Positions 45,127-54,648 of a stretch of 64,000 nucleotides of DNA are shown here, piece by piece. The stretch's first letter is position 1; each line of letters starts with the position of its first letter. Both the position numbers and the translations under genes were made by a program. The stretch is taken from NCBI RefSeq assembly GCF_029936995.1, contig NZ_JAPYRE010000003.1, positions 248,001 to 312,000 of the forward strand, given 5' to 3'. Origin of the DNA: Henriciella sp. (GTDB lineage Bacteria > Pseudomonadota > Alphaproteobacteria > Caulobacterales > Hyphomonadaceae). The notes beneath the pieces are model-generated. The model saw only the letters and a list, made by a program, of their open reading frames with translations. It made no database searches and had not been told where the DNA came from.

Positions 45127-48100
45127 TTGTCTGATCCGGTCTTCATCCATCTGGCAGTGCGTACGAGCTATTCCCTGCTCGAGAGCATGATTACGTCCAA
45201 GGACCTAAAGGGCTGGGCTGTAAATAACCGTGCGCCTGCTGTCGCCGTGACGGACCGGAATAATCTGTTCGGGGCGCTGGAGATTTCCGAAGACCTTGCC
45301 GGAGCTGGTGTACAGCCGATCATGGCCTGCTGTTTTGATGTCACGGATGGCGGGCATAATGAATGGCTGACGCAGGTTACTGCCTATGCCCAGAACGAGA
45401 CCGGCTACAGGCGGCTCATGGAGCTTTCCTCATATGCCTATCTCGAAGCCGAGGATGGTGTTGCACGCCTGAAGCGGGAGCACCTTTTTGAAAAGACCGA
45501 GGGGCTGATACTTCTAACAGGCGGCGTAAAAGGGGAGGCCGCTCAGTATATCCTGAAGGGCAAGCCGGCTGAAGCTGAAGCCGTCCTGTCGGAGTTTTCC
45601 GCCGCTTACCCTGGACGATGCTATGTCCAGCTGACCCGGCACGGTACCGCTGATGAAGTGCAGAGTGAGCCGGGCCTGGTAGAGGCTGCCTACAAGCTGG
45701 ATCTTCCGCTCGTAGCGACACATGATTCCCGTTTCATGAAGCCCGATGATACACGCGCGCACGATGCGATGATGTGTATCGCGAACGGGGAGTATCTCGG
45801 CCAGGATGACCGGCAGCGCGTTTCACCTGAGCAGTACCTTAAAACGGCTGACGAGATGGCGGTCCTGTTTGAGGATATTCCGGAAGCACTGGCCTCTACG
45901 GTCGAAATCGCGAAACGCTGCGCTGTAAGGGCGCGCAAGCACGATCCGATCCTGCCGCGGTTTGGGGACGGATCCCGGTCAGAGTTCGAAGAGTTGCGGG
46001 TTCAGGCCGAAGACGGGCTGGCGAATAGGCTGGCTGAGGTTCCAAAGCTCTATGCTGAGCGCAGTGCGTATGAAGAACGTCTCGCCTACGAGCTTGGCAT
46101 CATCGAGAAGATGGGATTTCCGGGTTACTTCCTGATCGTCGCTGACTTCATAAAATGGGCGAAAGAGCAGGGTATTCCCGTCGGGCCGGGGCGCGGGTCT
46201 GGTGCCGGTTCAGTGGTCGCGTGGGCGCTGACAATCACCGACCTCGACCCGCTGCGCTTCGACCTTCTTTTCGAACGTTTCCTGAACCCTGAGCGTGTGT
46301 CCATGCCGGACTTTGACGTCGACTTCTGTCAGGAGCGGCGCGGGGAGGTTATCCGCTATGTGCGCGACAAGTATGGCGCGGAGAGTGTCGCAGCGATCAT
46401 TACTTTCGGCACATTGCAGGCCAAGGCTGTCGTACGTGATGTCGGTCGTGTCATGCAGATGCCTTATGGGCAGGTTGACCGGCTGGCTAAGCTGATCCCG
46501 TTCAACCCGGCCAATCCGCCCAGATTGCAGGATGCGATCGATGAGGAGCCGAAATTCCAGGACGAGATCGCGCAGGACCCCCGTGTCGACGAATTGCTGG
46601 AAATTGCCCTGTCCCTCGAGGGGCTTTACCGCAATGCCGGGACGCATGCTGCCGGTGTCGTGATTGGTGACCGTCACCTGACAGAACTCGTGCCACTCTA
46701 TAACGATCCGCGGTCCGACCTTCCGGCAACCCAGTTCAACATGAAATGGGCAGAGTCCGCCGGACTGGTGAAATTCGACTTTCTAGGCCTGAAGACCCTG
46801 ACGGTCATTGACCGGGCGCTGAAGTTCATTCGGCGGGATGGGCGCGATGTCGGGCCGGAGTGGGCGGCCATGAACGATCCTGAGACCTATGACCTGATGG
46901 CGAGCGGTAATACGCTTGGTGTGTTCCAGCTGGAAGGCCAGGGAATGCGCGATACACTGCGCAAGGTACGTCCGAACAATATCGAGGACGTCATTGCCAT
47001 CATCTCGCTCTACAGACCCGGGCCGATGGACAATATTCCAACCTATGTTGCAGGCAAGGAAGACCCCGCAAACGTAAGTTACCAGCATCCGGACCTCGAG
47101 CCGATCCTGGAGGCGACCTATGGCGTTCCCGTCTATCAGGAACAGGTCATGCGGATGGCGCAGGAGATTGCGGGTTATTCGCTTGGCGAGGCCGATCTGT
47201 TGCGCCGGGCCATGGGCAAGAAGAAAGTCGAGGAGATGGTCGCCCAGCGTGAACGCTTCCTCAAGGGGGCAAAGGAGCTGAAGGGTATAGAGGCGCCGCT
47301 CGCCAACGAAATCTTCGATACGATGGAGAAGTTTGCCGGCTATGGCTTCAACAAGTCACACGCTGCGGCTTATGCCCTTATTGGTTATCAGACCGGCTAT
47401 CTGAAACGCCATTTCCCTGTCGAATTCCTGGCGGCCTCGATGAGCCTGGATATTCATAACACTGACAAGCTCGCTGCCTTCGTTCAGGAGGTGAAACGCC
47501 TGAAGATCGAACTTGTCCAGCCTGATATAAATCGTTCTACCGCCGACTTCGATGTGCAGGATGGCGCGCTTGTGTATGCGCTTGGTGCACTCAAAGGTGT
47601 GGGACTGGAAGCCATGCGCCACGTCGAGGCTGAACGTGAAGCCAATGGCGCTTTTGAGTCGCTTCACGATTTCGCCGAGCGGGTTGATCCGAAATCGGTC
47701 AACAAGAAGTGTATCGAACAACTGGCCAAGGCCGGGGCGTTCGACGGGCTCGAGCCGAACCGGGCGAGTGCACTGGCGGCAGCGCCACTTCTGTCGGCCG
47801 CTGCCGTTTCTGCTGCGGAGGACCGCGCAGGCGGGCAGGGCGGTCTGTTCGGGGAAGCGGAACCTTCGGTGAGGACTACACTTCCACAGGCGGCGGCCTG
47901 GAATGGGCAGGACAAGCTCGATCAGGAGTTTGCGGCGACAGGCTTCTTCCTGAGTGGGCACCCTCTCGATGATGTACTCGACAGTCTCGAGGATGGCCGG
48001 ATCACCATGGCCGCCGAGATTGGTGACGTTGCTGTTGATGGACGGCCGCTGGAGCTTATTGGCGTTGTACGCAGGCGCGTTGAGAAGATCTCCCGTTCGG

Positions 48101-48546
48101 GTGGTAAATTCGCGTTCCTGACACTCTCCGATCCGACGGGCGAGGTCGAGCTGATGGTCATGCCGGAAGTGCTGGAAATGTACCGGCCAATGCTGGAGGC
48201 AGGGGAGAGTGTCTGTGTGACGGTAAATGTGCGCCGCCAGGACGAGGAGATACGCCTCAGTGCCAAACAGGTTACGCCGATCGAAAAAGCCCGGATTGGC
48301 AAAAAGGCAAAAGCGCTGATCGTACGCCTGTCGAGGGGGGCGAACTATGAGGAGATATCGGCGGTCGCCGACAGGCTTCTCAGCGCACCAGGCGCAGACC
48401 GAGGGGCTATTTATCTTGATCTGCCGCTGGCAGACGGCCGAACCGTTACGATCAAGCTTCCTCACGTCTACGCAACCGGTCTGGAAGCTCTACGTGCGCT
48501 GAAGATGGCATCCGGTGTTGCCCGGGTCGATACACGCGCCGCCTGA
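45127..48546 (+). CDS. dnaE: DNA polymerase III subunit alpha
   Basis: Replicative polymerase catalytic subunit, 1139 aa. An N-terminal PHP domain, then the palm with catalytic Asp397 and Asp399 in PDFDVDF and a third Asp in FDFLGLKTLT. The fingers contain LYRPGPMDNIP and AGYGFNKSHAAAYALIGYQT, and an OB-fold lies near 975-1050. The PHP metal ligands look degenerate: the first motif reads HLAVRTSYSLL and the second VTDRNNLFG, each with Arg where active PHP domains have His, so no PHP nuclease activity is expected. It begins with TTG, backed by a strong AAAGGAGG. It follows lolD, as in many relatives. Confidence 0.97.
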   Translation: MSDPVFIHLAVRTSYSLLESMITSKDLKGWAVNNRAPAVAVTDRNNLFGALEISEDLAGAGVQPIMACCFDVTDGGHNEWLTQVTAYAQNETGYRRLMELSSYAYLEAEDGVARLKREHLFEKTEGLILLTGGVKGEAAQYILKGKPAEAEAVLSEFSAAYPGRCYVQLTRHGTADEVQSEPGLVEAAYKLDLPLVATHDSRFMKPDDTRAHDAMMCIANGEYLGQDDRQRVSPEQYLKTADEMAVLFEDIPEALASTVEIAKRCAVRARKHDPILPRFGDGSRSEFEELRVQAEDGLANRLAEVPKLYAERSAYEERLAYELGIIEKMGFPGYFLIVADFIKWAKEQGIPVGPGRGSGAGSVVAWALTITDLDPLRFDLLFERFLNPERVSMPDFDVDFCQERRGEVIRYVRDKYGAESVAAIITFGTLQAKAVVRDVGRVMQMPYGQVDRLAKLIPFNPANPPRLQDAIDEEPKFQDEIAQDPRVDELLEIALSLEGLYRNAGTHAAGVVIGDRHLTELVPLYNDPRSDLPATQFNMKWAESAGLVKFDFLGLKTLTVIDRALKFIRRDGRDVGPEWAAMNDPETYDLMASGNTLGVFQLEGQGMRDTLRKVRPNNIEDVIAIISLYRPGPMDNIPTYVAGKEDPANVSYQHPDLEPILEATYGVPVYQEQVMRMAQEIAGYSLGEADLLRRAMGKKKVEEMVAQRERFLKGAKELKGIEAPLANEIFDTMEKFAGYGFNKSHAAAYALIGYQTGYLKRHFPVEFLAASMSLDIHNTDKLAAFVQEVKRLKIELVQPDINRSTADFDVQDGALVYALGALKGVGLEAMRHVEAEREANGAFESLHDFAERVDPKSVNKKCIEQLAKAGAFDGLEPNRASALAAAPLLSAAAVSAAEDRAGGQGGLFGEAEPSVRTTLPQAAAWNGQDKLDQEFAATGFFLSGHPLDDVLDSLEDGRITMAAEIGDVAVDGRPLELIGVVRRRVEKISRSGGKFAFLTLSDPTGEVELMVMPEVLEMYRPMLEAGESVCVTVNVRRQDEEIRLSAKQVTPIEKARIGKKAKALIVRLSRGANYEEISAVADRLLSAPGADRGAIYLDLPLADGRTVTIKLPHVYATGLEALRALKMASGVARVDTRAA

Positions 48547-48556
48547 ACAAGAACGG

Positions 48557-48584
48557 TTGCGCGACAGCGCAAAATTTGTATAAG
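48557..48584 (+). promoter_or_regulatory. Predicted promoter of rpsB-tsf
   Basis: TTGCGC (48557-48562), a 16-base spacer and TATAAG (48579-48584), about 100 bases before rpsB. The -35 box is half of a perfect palindrome, TTGCGC-GACA-GCGCAA (48557-48572), followed by AATTT. This could also work as a small terminator for dnaE or a regulator site. Confidence 0.5.
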
Positions 48585-48624
48585 CCAGCCGCATCAACCC
48601 CCGATGCGCGGGCAATCCGGTGTT

Positions 48625-48644
48625 GATCTCAGTGGTTTGAGATC
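48625..48644 (+). promoter_or_regulatory. Leader hairpin upstream of rpsB
   Basis: GATCTCA (48625-48631) and TGAGATC (48638-48644) form a perfect 7-bp stem with a 6-base loop, in the 5' leader of rpsB. Flanking CCGGTGTTGA and GGTCAACCGG could pair around it. It may be a site for S2 autoregulation, by analogy with rpsB leaders in other bacteria. Confidence 0.35.
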
Positions 48645-48684
48645 GATAGCGCCCGTGCCGGTCAACCGGAAGAGGAAATTAGAT

Positions 48685-49506
48685 ATGGCACTGCCTGAAT
48701 TCTCCATGCGCCAGCTGCTTGAGGCCGGCGTCCACTTTGGTCACCAAACGCACCGCTGGAACCCGAAGATGAAGCAATTCATCTATGGCGACCGTGCGGG
48801 TATCCACATTATGGACCTGTCCAAGACGGTCCCGATGTTGCACCAGGCTCTGGTCCAGGTTCGTGATACCGTGGCGCAGGGTGGCCGTGTGCTGTTCGTC
48901 GGCACGAAACGCCAGGCCGCGCAGCCGATCGCTGAAGCAGCGCAGCGTTGTGCGCAATACTATATGAACCATCGCTGGCTCGGCGGCACGCTGACAAACT
49001 GGGCGACAGTTTCGAAGTCGATCAAGCGCCTGCGCGACCTCGACGAAATCCTATCCGACCGCGAAGGCTCGGGCCTCACCAAGAAAGAACTGCTCGTTGT
49101 CGAGCGTGAGCGCGATACACTGGACCGTGCGCTTGGCGGGATTGCCAATATGGGTGGTCTCCCGAGCCTCATGTTCGTGATCGACACGAACAAGGAGCAG
49201 ATCGCGATCAAGGAAGCCAAGAAGCTGGGTATTCCTGTCGTTGCCGTGGTCGACACGAATTGCGACCCGGACGATGTGGACAGCCCGTTCCCGGGCAATG
49301 ATGACGCGGCCCGTTCGATCGCGCTTTATTGTAACCTTGTTGCTGATGCTGTCCTGGATGGCCTGGCTGAGTCTTCGGCCGGCCTGGGCATTGATCTTGG
49401 TGAGTCGGAAGACATTACCGAGCTGACCGAGGCCGATGTTGCTGCCGCTGAAGAAGCTGGCGGCGAAAGCTCCGGCGAGGACAAGGAAGTCAAGGCCGAA
49501 GGCTGA
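48685..49506 (+). CDS. rpsB: 30S ribosomal protein S2
   Basis: 273 aa. S2 hallmarks are [48 protein letters not shown] and [21 protein letters not shown]. An acidic C-terminal tail (about 240-273) extends past the E. coli form. I start at 48685 ([14 protein letters not shown]), behind GAGGAAATTAG; the upstream in-frame ATG at 48604 lies in the leader and is not supported. It precedes tsf, as in most bacteria. Confidence 0.98.
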   Translation: MALPEFSMRQLLEAGVHFGHQTHRWNPKMKQFIYGDRAGIHIMDLSKTVPMLHQALVQVRDTVAQGGRVLFVGTKRQAAQPIAEAAQRCAQYYMNHRWLGGTLTNWATVSKSIKRLRDLDEILSDREGSGLTKKELLVVERERDTLDRALGGIANMGGLPSLMFVIDTNKEQIAIKEAKKLGIPVVAVVDTNCDPDDVDSPFPGNDDAARSIALYCNLVADAVLDGLAESSAGLGIDLGESEDITELTEADVAAAEEAGGESSGEDKEVKAEG

Positions 49507-49537
49507 ACCCAATCACACTCTAAAAGGGATCTTTGAG

Positions 49538-50452
49538 ATGGCACAGATTACAGCCGCTCTGGTCAAGGACCTGCGCGACCGCACGGGCGCGGGGATGATG
49601 GACGCCAAGAAGGCGCTCGTCGAGAATGACGGCGATATGGAAGCAGCAATCGACTGGCTGCGTACCAAAGGCCTGTCGAAAGCAGCCAAGAAGTCCGGAC
49701 GCACTGCTGCGGACGGCCTCGTGGCCGCCGTGCTTTCGAGTGACGGCAAGACGGGCGCGCTCGTCGAGCTGAATGCCGAAACCGACTTCGTTGCGCGGAA
49801 CGAGAAGTTCCAGACAGCCCTGACCCAGATTGCCAACACGGCTCTGGAGACGGATGGCACACTGGAATCTCTCCAGAATGCCAAGGCACCGCAGGGCGAT
49901 GGTACGGTGACTGATATGATCACCGGCCTGGTTGCCACGATCGGCGAAAACATGACGCTTCGTCGTGTCGCAAAGCTGGAAGCGCCGAACGGTCAGGTTG
50001 CGTCCTACGTCCATAGTGCTGAAGCACCTGACATGGGCAAGATCGGTGTGCTGGTCGCTCTAGAGGGTGGCGATGCTGACAAGGTGGCTGATGCAGGCCG
50101 CAAGGTTGCGATGCACGTTGCAGCCACAAGCCCTGCTTCAGCGACAACTGCCGACCTTGACCCGGAGCTGGTCGAGCGTGAGCGTCAGGTCCTGACGGAG
50201 CAGGCACGCGAAAGTGGCAAACCGGACAATGTCATCGAAAAGATGATCGAGGGCCGCCTCAAGAAGTTCTACAAGGAAGTTGTTCTTGTCGAGCAGCCTT
50301 TCGTGATGGACCCTGACCAGACGGTTGGTCAGTACATCGAGAGTGAAGGTGCAAAGCTGATCGGCTTTATCCGGTTCACGCTTGGTGAAGGCATCGAGAA
50401 GGCTGAAGACGACTTCGCTTCTGAAGTTGCCTCCATGACATCAGGCTCCTAG
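49538..50452 (+). CDS. tsf: Elongation factor Ts
   Basis: Nucleotide-exchange factor that regenerates EF-Tu-GTP. 304 aa. The N-terminal UBA-like domain reads [21 protein letters not shown], and the core has [13 protein letters not shown] (the TDFV motif that contacts EF-Tu). The dimerisation region and C-terminal module follow ([15 protein letters not shown]). AAGGGAT stands before the ATG at 49538; the longer in-frame start would lie within rpsB. An 88-base gap follows, with a hairpin. Confidence 0.98.
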   Translation: MAQITAALVKDLRDRTGAGMMDAKKALVENDGDMEAAIDWLRTKGLSKAAKKSGRTAADGLVAAVLSSDGKTGALVELNAETDFVARNEKFQTALTQIANTALETDGTLESLQNAKAPQGDGTVTDMITGLVATIGENMTLRRVAKLEAPNGQVASYVHSAEAPDMGKIGVLVALEGGDADKVADAGRKVAMHVAATSPASATTADLDPELVERERQVLTEQARESGKPDNVIEKMIEGRLKKFYKEVVLVEQPFVMDPDQTVGQYIESEGAKLIGFIRFTLGEGIEKAEDDFASEVASMTSGS

Positions 50453-50476
50453 GCCGCAGATTTTGCACTGAAAGAT

Positions 50477-50503
50477 CCCGGTTGCCCATGACAGGCAGCC
50501 GGG
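50477..50503 (+). terminator. Hairpin after tsf, possible weak terminator
   Basis: CCCGGTTGCC (50477-50486) and GGCAGCCGGG (50494-50503) form a 10-bp stem with one G-T pair and a 7-base loop. Only AATCCTTTA follows, not a proper T tract. It may attenuate transcription between tsf and pyrH or stabilise the upstream mRNA end. Confidence 0.4.
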
Positions 50504-50540
50504 AATCCTTTACCAGCAAATCTGTTCCTCGGAGTTCAAC

Positions 50541-51278
50541 ATGCCTGATGATACTGAAAGCCCGGACAAGCCTGTCTATGATCGCGTCCTTCTGAAGCTT
50601 TCAGGCGAGGCCCTGATGGGGCCTTCCGAATTCGGCATACATATGCCGACCTGTCTCGTTTTTGCAGAAGAGATTGCTTCCGCGATCAAGACAACCGGCG
50701 TCGAGCTTTGCCTTGTTATCGGGGGTGGTAATATCTTCCGTGGTCTGCAGGGGGCCACAACTGGCATGGAACGCGCCCAGGCCGACTCCATGGGTATGCT
50801 TGCCACGGTCATGAATGCCCTGGCTATGCAAAGCGCTCTTGAGCAGATTGATGTGCCGACGCGTGTACAGTCTGCCATTCCGATGGATACGGTGTGCGAA
50901 CCCTATATCCGCCGTCGTGCGATACGCCATATGGAAAAGGGCAGGGTCGTCATCTTTGCGGCTGGTACGGGTAATCCCTATTTCACCACAGACACGGGAG
51001 CCGCACTCAGGGCTGCGGAAATGAACTGTGACGCCATGTTCAAGGGCACGCAGGTCGACGGTGTATACTCGGCTGATCCCAAAAAGGATGCCACAGCTGA
51101 GCGCTATGAGAATCTGGGCTATCAGGAAGTATTGGCGCGGGACTTGCGCGTCATGGATGCCTCAGCCGTAAGCCTGATGCGGGACACGAGTATACCGATT
51201 GTGGTATTTTCCCTGCATAATAAAGGCGCTTTGGAAGACGTCCTGCTTGGGCGTGGCCCGTCAACGATCATCTCCTAG
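50541..51278 (+). CDS. pyrH: UMP kinase
   Basis: Phosphorylates UMP to UDP; bacterial hexameric enzyme of the amino-acid-kinase fold, regulated by GTP and UTP in other species. 245 aa: [14 protein letters not shown] at the N-terminus, [47 protein letters not shown], and [19 protein letters not shown]. Standard length. It is followed 17 bases later by frr, the conserved rpsB-tsf-pyrH-frr order. Confidence 0.98.
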   Translation: MPDDTESPDKPVYDRVLLKLSGEALMGPSEFGIHMPTCLVFAEEIASAIKTTGVELCLVIGGGNIFRGLQGATTGMERAQADSMGMLATVMNALAMQSALEQIDVPTRVQSAIPMDTVCEPYIRRRAIRHMEKGRVVIFAAGTGNPYFTTDTGAALRAAEMNCDAMFKGTQVDGVYSADPKKDATAERYENLGYQEVLARDLRVMDASAVSLMRDTSIPIVVFSLHNKGALEDVLLGRGPSTIIS

Positions 51279-51295
51279 ATTGAGAGAGCTTTGAT

Positions 51296-51850
51296 ATGAG
51301 TATCGACAAAAAAGACATTGAGCGTCGTATGGACGGCGCGATCAATTCCCTTCACTCGGATCTGGCTGGACTGCGCACGGGCCGGGCATCACCGAACCTG
51401 CTCGATTCCGTTATGGTTCCGGCCTATGGGTCCTCTATGCCTCTGAACCAGGTTGGCTCTGTGTCCGTGCTTGATGCGCGCACGCTGTCAGTCAACATCT
51501 GGGATAAATCTGTCGTTGGAGCTGCTGACAAGGCAATTCGCGAGGCGGGATTGGGGCTCAACCCGGTTGTCGATGGAACCAATCTTCGCGTGCCCATCCC
51601 GGTTCTGAATGAAGAGCGCCGTGCTGAACTTTCCAAGATTGCCGGCAAGTATGCTGAGCAAGCCCGCGTCGCTGTGCGTAACGTCCGCCGTGACGGAATG
51701 GACCAGCTGAAAAAAGCCGAGAAAGATGGCGATATCAGCGAGGACGAGTCGCGGAATCTTTCCGAAAACGTCCAGAAACTTACCGATGAGCATATCAAGC
51801 GCATCGATGAAATCGTGAAGGGTAAAGAAGCGGAGATCATGCAGGTTTGA
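51296..51850 (+). CDS. frr: Ribosome recycling factor
   Basis: Splits post-termination ribosomes together with EF-G. 184 aa, tRNA-mimic fold: a long three-helix bundle ([20 protein letters not shown] at the start, [20 protein letters not shown] near 125-145) and a small beta/alpha domain with [17 protein letters not shown]. Normal length. Its TGA overlaps the TTG start of uppS by 4 bases. Confidence 0.98.
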   Translation: MSIDKKDIERRMDGAINSLHSDLAGLRTGRASPNLLDSVMVPAYGSSMPLNQVGSVSVLDARTLSVNIWDKSVVGAADKAIREAGLGLNPVVDGTNLRVPIPVLNEERRAELSKIAGKYAEQARVAVRNVRRDGMDQLKKAEKDGDISEDESRNLSENVQKLTDEHIKRIDEIVKGKEAEIMQV

Positions 51851-52614
51851 CGGTAGAGCGTGCCTCGTCCAATTCTGCCGGATTCAACGACGGCGACAGC
51901 CGTGTTATGCCTGCTCATGTAGGCATAATCATGGATGGGAATGGTCGTTGGGCTTCAAGGCACGGTTTGCCGAGATCCGTCGGTCATGAGCGCGGTGTGG
52001 AGGCGCTTCGGCGGACGGTGAAGGCCGCGCAAAAACTCGATCTGCGTTATCTGACAGTCTATTCTTTCTCGACAGAGAACTGGCGCCGGCCAGTTTCTGA
52101 GGTCACGGCGCTGTTTTCACTGCTCAAGACATTCGTCAACCGGGACCTTGATCGCCTGAAAAATGAAGGCGTCAGGATTCGCGTGTTCGGGACAAAGGAA
52201 GGTTTGCCGGACGATGTAAGCGCATTGTTGGACCGGGCAGTACGAGAAACGGCAGACAATACGAAATTCAATCTGGGCATAGCCTTTAATTACGGTGGCC
52301 GCGAAGAAATCAGCCGGGCTGCCCGCGCTGTCGCGCTGGAGCTGAAGGCTGGCCGGATTGGTGAAGAAGAGATCGACGAGCAACTTCTGGCCAGTAAACT
52401 CGATACGTCTGGTTTTCCGGATCCCGACCTAATCATCCGCACAGGTGAGGAGCGGCGATTGAGTAATTTCCTGGTCTGGCAAGGTGCCTATTCCGAGCTT
52501 GTATTCATGGATGTGCTCTGGCCCGAGTTCGGGGAGGATAGCCTGCATTCGGCCCTGGAAACATTTGCTTCTCGCGAACGACGGTTCGGCGGACTGAAGT
52601 CCGGGGCCGCCTGA
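51847..52614 (+). CDS. uppS: Undecaprenyl diphosphate synthase (cis-prenyltransferase)
   Basis: Condenses isopentenyl units onto farnesyl-PP to make the C55 carrier lipid for peptidoglycan and polysaccharide synthesis. 255 aa with TTG start. [17 protein letters not shown] holds the catalytic Asp (D30) and the first signature; [20 protein letters not shown] and the C-terminal [19 protein letters not shown] are diagnostic. An ATG at codon 21 (51907) would leave only a few residues before the first signature and has no clear ribosome site, so I keep the TTG coupled to frr. Confidence 0.96.
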   Translation: MTVERASSNSAGFNDGDSRVMPAHVGIIMDGNGRWASRHGLPRSVGHERGVEALRRTVKAAQKLDLRYLTVYSFSTENWRRPVSEVTALFSLLKTFVNRDLDRLKNEGVRIRVFGTKEGLPDDVSALLDRAVRETADNTKFNLGIAFNYGGREEISRAARAVALELKAGRIGEEEIDEQLLASKLDTSGFPDPDLIIRTGEERRLSNFLVWQGAYSELVFMDVLWPEFGEDSLHSALETFASRERRFGGLKSGAA

Positions 52615-52615
52615 C

Positions 52616-53446
52616 ATGGTTGCTTCTGTGCCGTCGAGTTACAAGACACGGGAGCTCGCTTTGAGGGTCGTCTCGGCCCTGATCCTGATCCCGTTTGCTC
52701 TTTTCGTCGTCTCTACCGGTGGTGCTGTTCTGGCACTGGCATGTGCCATATTCGGTGGGGTCATGGGCTATGAGTGGGCAAGGATGACCGCTTCGCCGGT
52801 TACGCCACTCATGTCGTTTTTCTGCGCGCTCCCATCGCTTTCAATGCTGTTCTGGCCCGAACAGGTTGCTGTTATTGTCCTGGGCAGCTGTGCAGCGCTC
52901 ACGCTGATGCTTCACCCAGCGCGTCTTCCAGACCGTGTGGCTGGCGGGTTGGGTGTCATTTATGCGGCAGGCCTGCCGCTTTACATGTTTCTGCTGCGGG
53001 ACGGAGACTGGAACGGACAGGCGGCCGCGCTGATCATCATGGGCACTGTCTGGGCATCCGATTCCGGAGCCTACTTTGCTGGACGCGGTTTTGGCGGGCC
53101 TCCGCTGTCTCCGAAAGACTCCCCGTCGAAAACATGGAGCGGTGCGATTGGCGCTGTCGTGTGTAGTGCGCTTTGCGGCCTTATTGCGGCGGGACTGCTC
53201 GATGCGTCACGGTGGTCATGGCTGCTGGCTGGCATTGGAATTTCAGTCGTCGCTCAATGGGGAGACCTTTTTGAATCCTCGCTGAAACGGCGCTTCGGGA
53301 TCAAGGATACGAGCGGGTTCCTGCCTGGGCACGGCGGTGTCATGGATCGCGTCGACGGGCTTGGTATGGCATGTGTGTTGGCGGTTGCAGTCTTTCTGGT
53401 GTTTGGCACCCTGCCGGAGATGCTTGGGCTCGAGGCAAGGAGATAG
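52616..53446 (+). CDS. cdsA: Phosphatidate cytidylyltransferase
   Basis: Makes CDP-diacylglycerol from phosphatidic acid and CTP, the branch point to all phospholipids. 276 aa inner-membrane enzyme with about eight helices. The family signature near the C-terminus is SSLKRRFGIKDTSGFLPGHG and continues with GVMDRVDGL, carrying the catalytic Asp residues. It starts one base after uppS and stops two bases before dxr. Confidence 0.96.
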   Translation: MVASVPSSYKTRELALRVVSALILIPFALFVVSTGGAVLALACAIFGGVMGYEWARMTASPVTPLMSFFCALPSLSMLFWPEQVAVIVLGSCAALTLMLHPARLPDRVAGGLGVIYAAGLPLYMFLLRDGDWNGQAAALIIMGTVWASDSGAYFAGRGFGGPPLSPKDSPSKTWSGAIGAVVCSALCGLIAAGLLDASRWSWLLAGIGISVVAQWGDLFESSLKRRFGIKDTSGFLPGHGGVMDRVDGLGMACVLAVAVFLVFGTLPEMLGLEARR

Positions 53447-53448
53447 AG

Positions 53449-54648
53449 ATGCATCTCTCGATCATGGGATCGACCGGCTCGGTCGGCCGTTCGGCTATCT
53501 CGGTTATCGAGCACGCGAATGCTTCGCCGGATGACAGCACATTCACGATCGAAGCACTGACTGCCAATCGCGATGTCGATACACTGGCAAGGCAGGCTGT
53601 GACCCATGGAGCGAAGCTCGCAGTGATCGCTGATGCTTCGCTTTATGCGCGCCTCAAGGAACAGCTTGCTGGCACCGATATCGAGGTTGCCGCAGGAGCT
53701 GATGCCGTCGCGGAAGCAGCCGCACGGCCTGTTGATCGGGTACTGGCGGCAATCGTCGGCATTGCCGGGCTCCAGTCCACATATGCAGCGCTCAATGCCG
53801 GTAACAGTGTTGCGCTGGCCAACAAGGAAAGCATGGTTTGCGCAGGCCCGCTTCTTAAACGCGTTGCGCGTGAGAAAGATGTGTCCATCGTGCCGACCGA
53901 TTCCGAGCACAATGCCATGTTCCAGGTCATGGAACGCTCTCAGGATGTAGAGCGTCTCGTTCTGACAGCATCAGGCGGCCCATTCCTGAACACCCCATTG
54001 AATGAACTGCATGGTGTGACACCGGATCAGGCGTGTGAGCATCCCCGCTGGTCCATGGGACGTAAGATTTCTGTCGATAGTGCCACCTTCATGAACAAGG
54101 CCCTGGAATTGATTGAAGCGGCTTATCTTTTCGACATGCCTGAGGCGTGCATTGATGTTCTTGTTCATCCCCAGTCCATCATCCATTCGTTAGTCGCTTA
54201 CAGGGATGGCTCAGTCCTTGCACAGCTCGGTTCACCCGACATGAAGACACCGATTGCCCATGCCCTTTCCTGGCCACACCGCCGATTGCCGACCGATGTC
54301 GACCGGTTGAGCCTCGCTGACCTTGGGCGGCTTGAGTTTGCCGAGGTCGATGCACAGAGGTTTCCATCTATTGATCTGGCCCGGCACACATTGAGGCAAG
54401 GCACGGGTGCTACGATTGTTCTGAACGCTGCCAACGAAATGGCTGTCTCGGCATTTCTTGAGGGCAGATGCCGCTTCACCGAGATCAGCAGAACCGTTTC
54501 CAGAGCGCTGGAGGCAGATATACATGCCAGCTTCTCTGCACGCGGCGAACCGGATATTGATGCTATTGCCGCTCTGGACCAGGAAGCGCGGCGCTTGTCG
54601 GAAGCTTTGATTGCCCAACCTGGCGAGCGTACCAGGAGCCATGCCTGA
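53449..54648 (+). CDS. dxr: 1-deoxy-D-xylulose 5-phosphate reductoisomerase
   Basis: NADPH-dependent second step of the MEP isoprenoid pathway, target of fosmidomycin. 399 aa. The N-terminal nucleotide site is MGSTGSVGRSAISV; substrate and metal motifs are LANKESMVCAGPLL, PTDSEHNAMFQ (Asp and Glu ligands), LTASGGPF, and WSMGRKISVDSATFMNKALELIEA. I take the ATG at 53449; the longer open frame lies within cdsA. Together with uppS and cdsA it forms an isoprenoid/lipid block. The stop overlaps rseP by one base. Confidence 0.98.
   Translation: MHLSIMGSTGSVGRSAISVIEHANASPDDSTFTIEALTANRDVDTLARQAVTHGAKLAVIADASLYARLKEQLAGTDIEVAAGADAVAEAAARPVDRVLAAIVGIAGLQSTYAALNAGNSVALANKESMVCAGPLLKRVAREKDVSIVPTDSEHNAMFQVMERSQDVERLVLTASGGPFLNTPLNELHGVTPDQACEHPRWSMGRKISVDSATFMNKALELIEAAYLFDMPEACIDVLVHPQSIIHSLVAYRDGSVLAQLGSPDMKTPIAHALSWPHRRLPTDVDRLSLADLGRLEFAEVDAQRFPSIDLARHTLRQGTGATIVLNAANEMAVSAFLEGRCRFTEISRTVSRALEADIHASFSARGEPDIDAIAALDQEARRLSEALIAQPGERTRSHA

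Noticed and set aside
47356-48465. Minus-strand open frame of 369 codons inside dnaE
   Set aside because: It lies wholly opposite well-conserved DnaE sequence. Its residues show no domain, and long antisense frames are expected in GC-rich genes.
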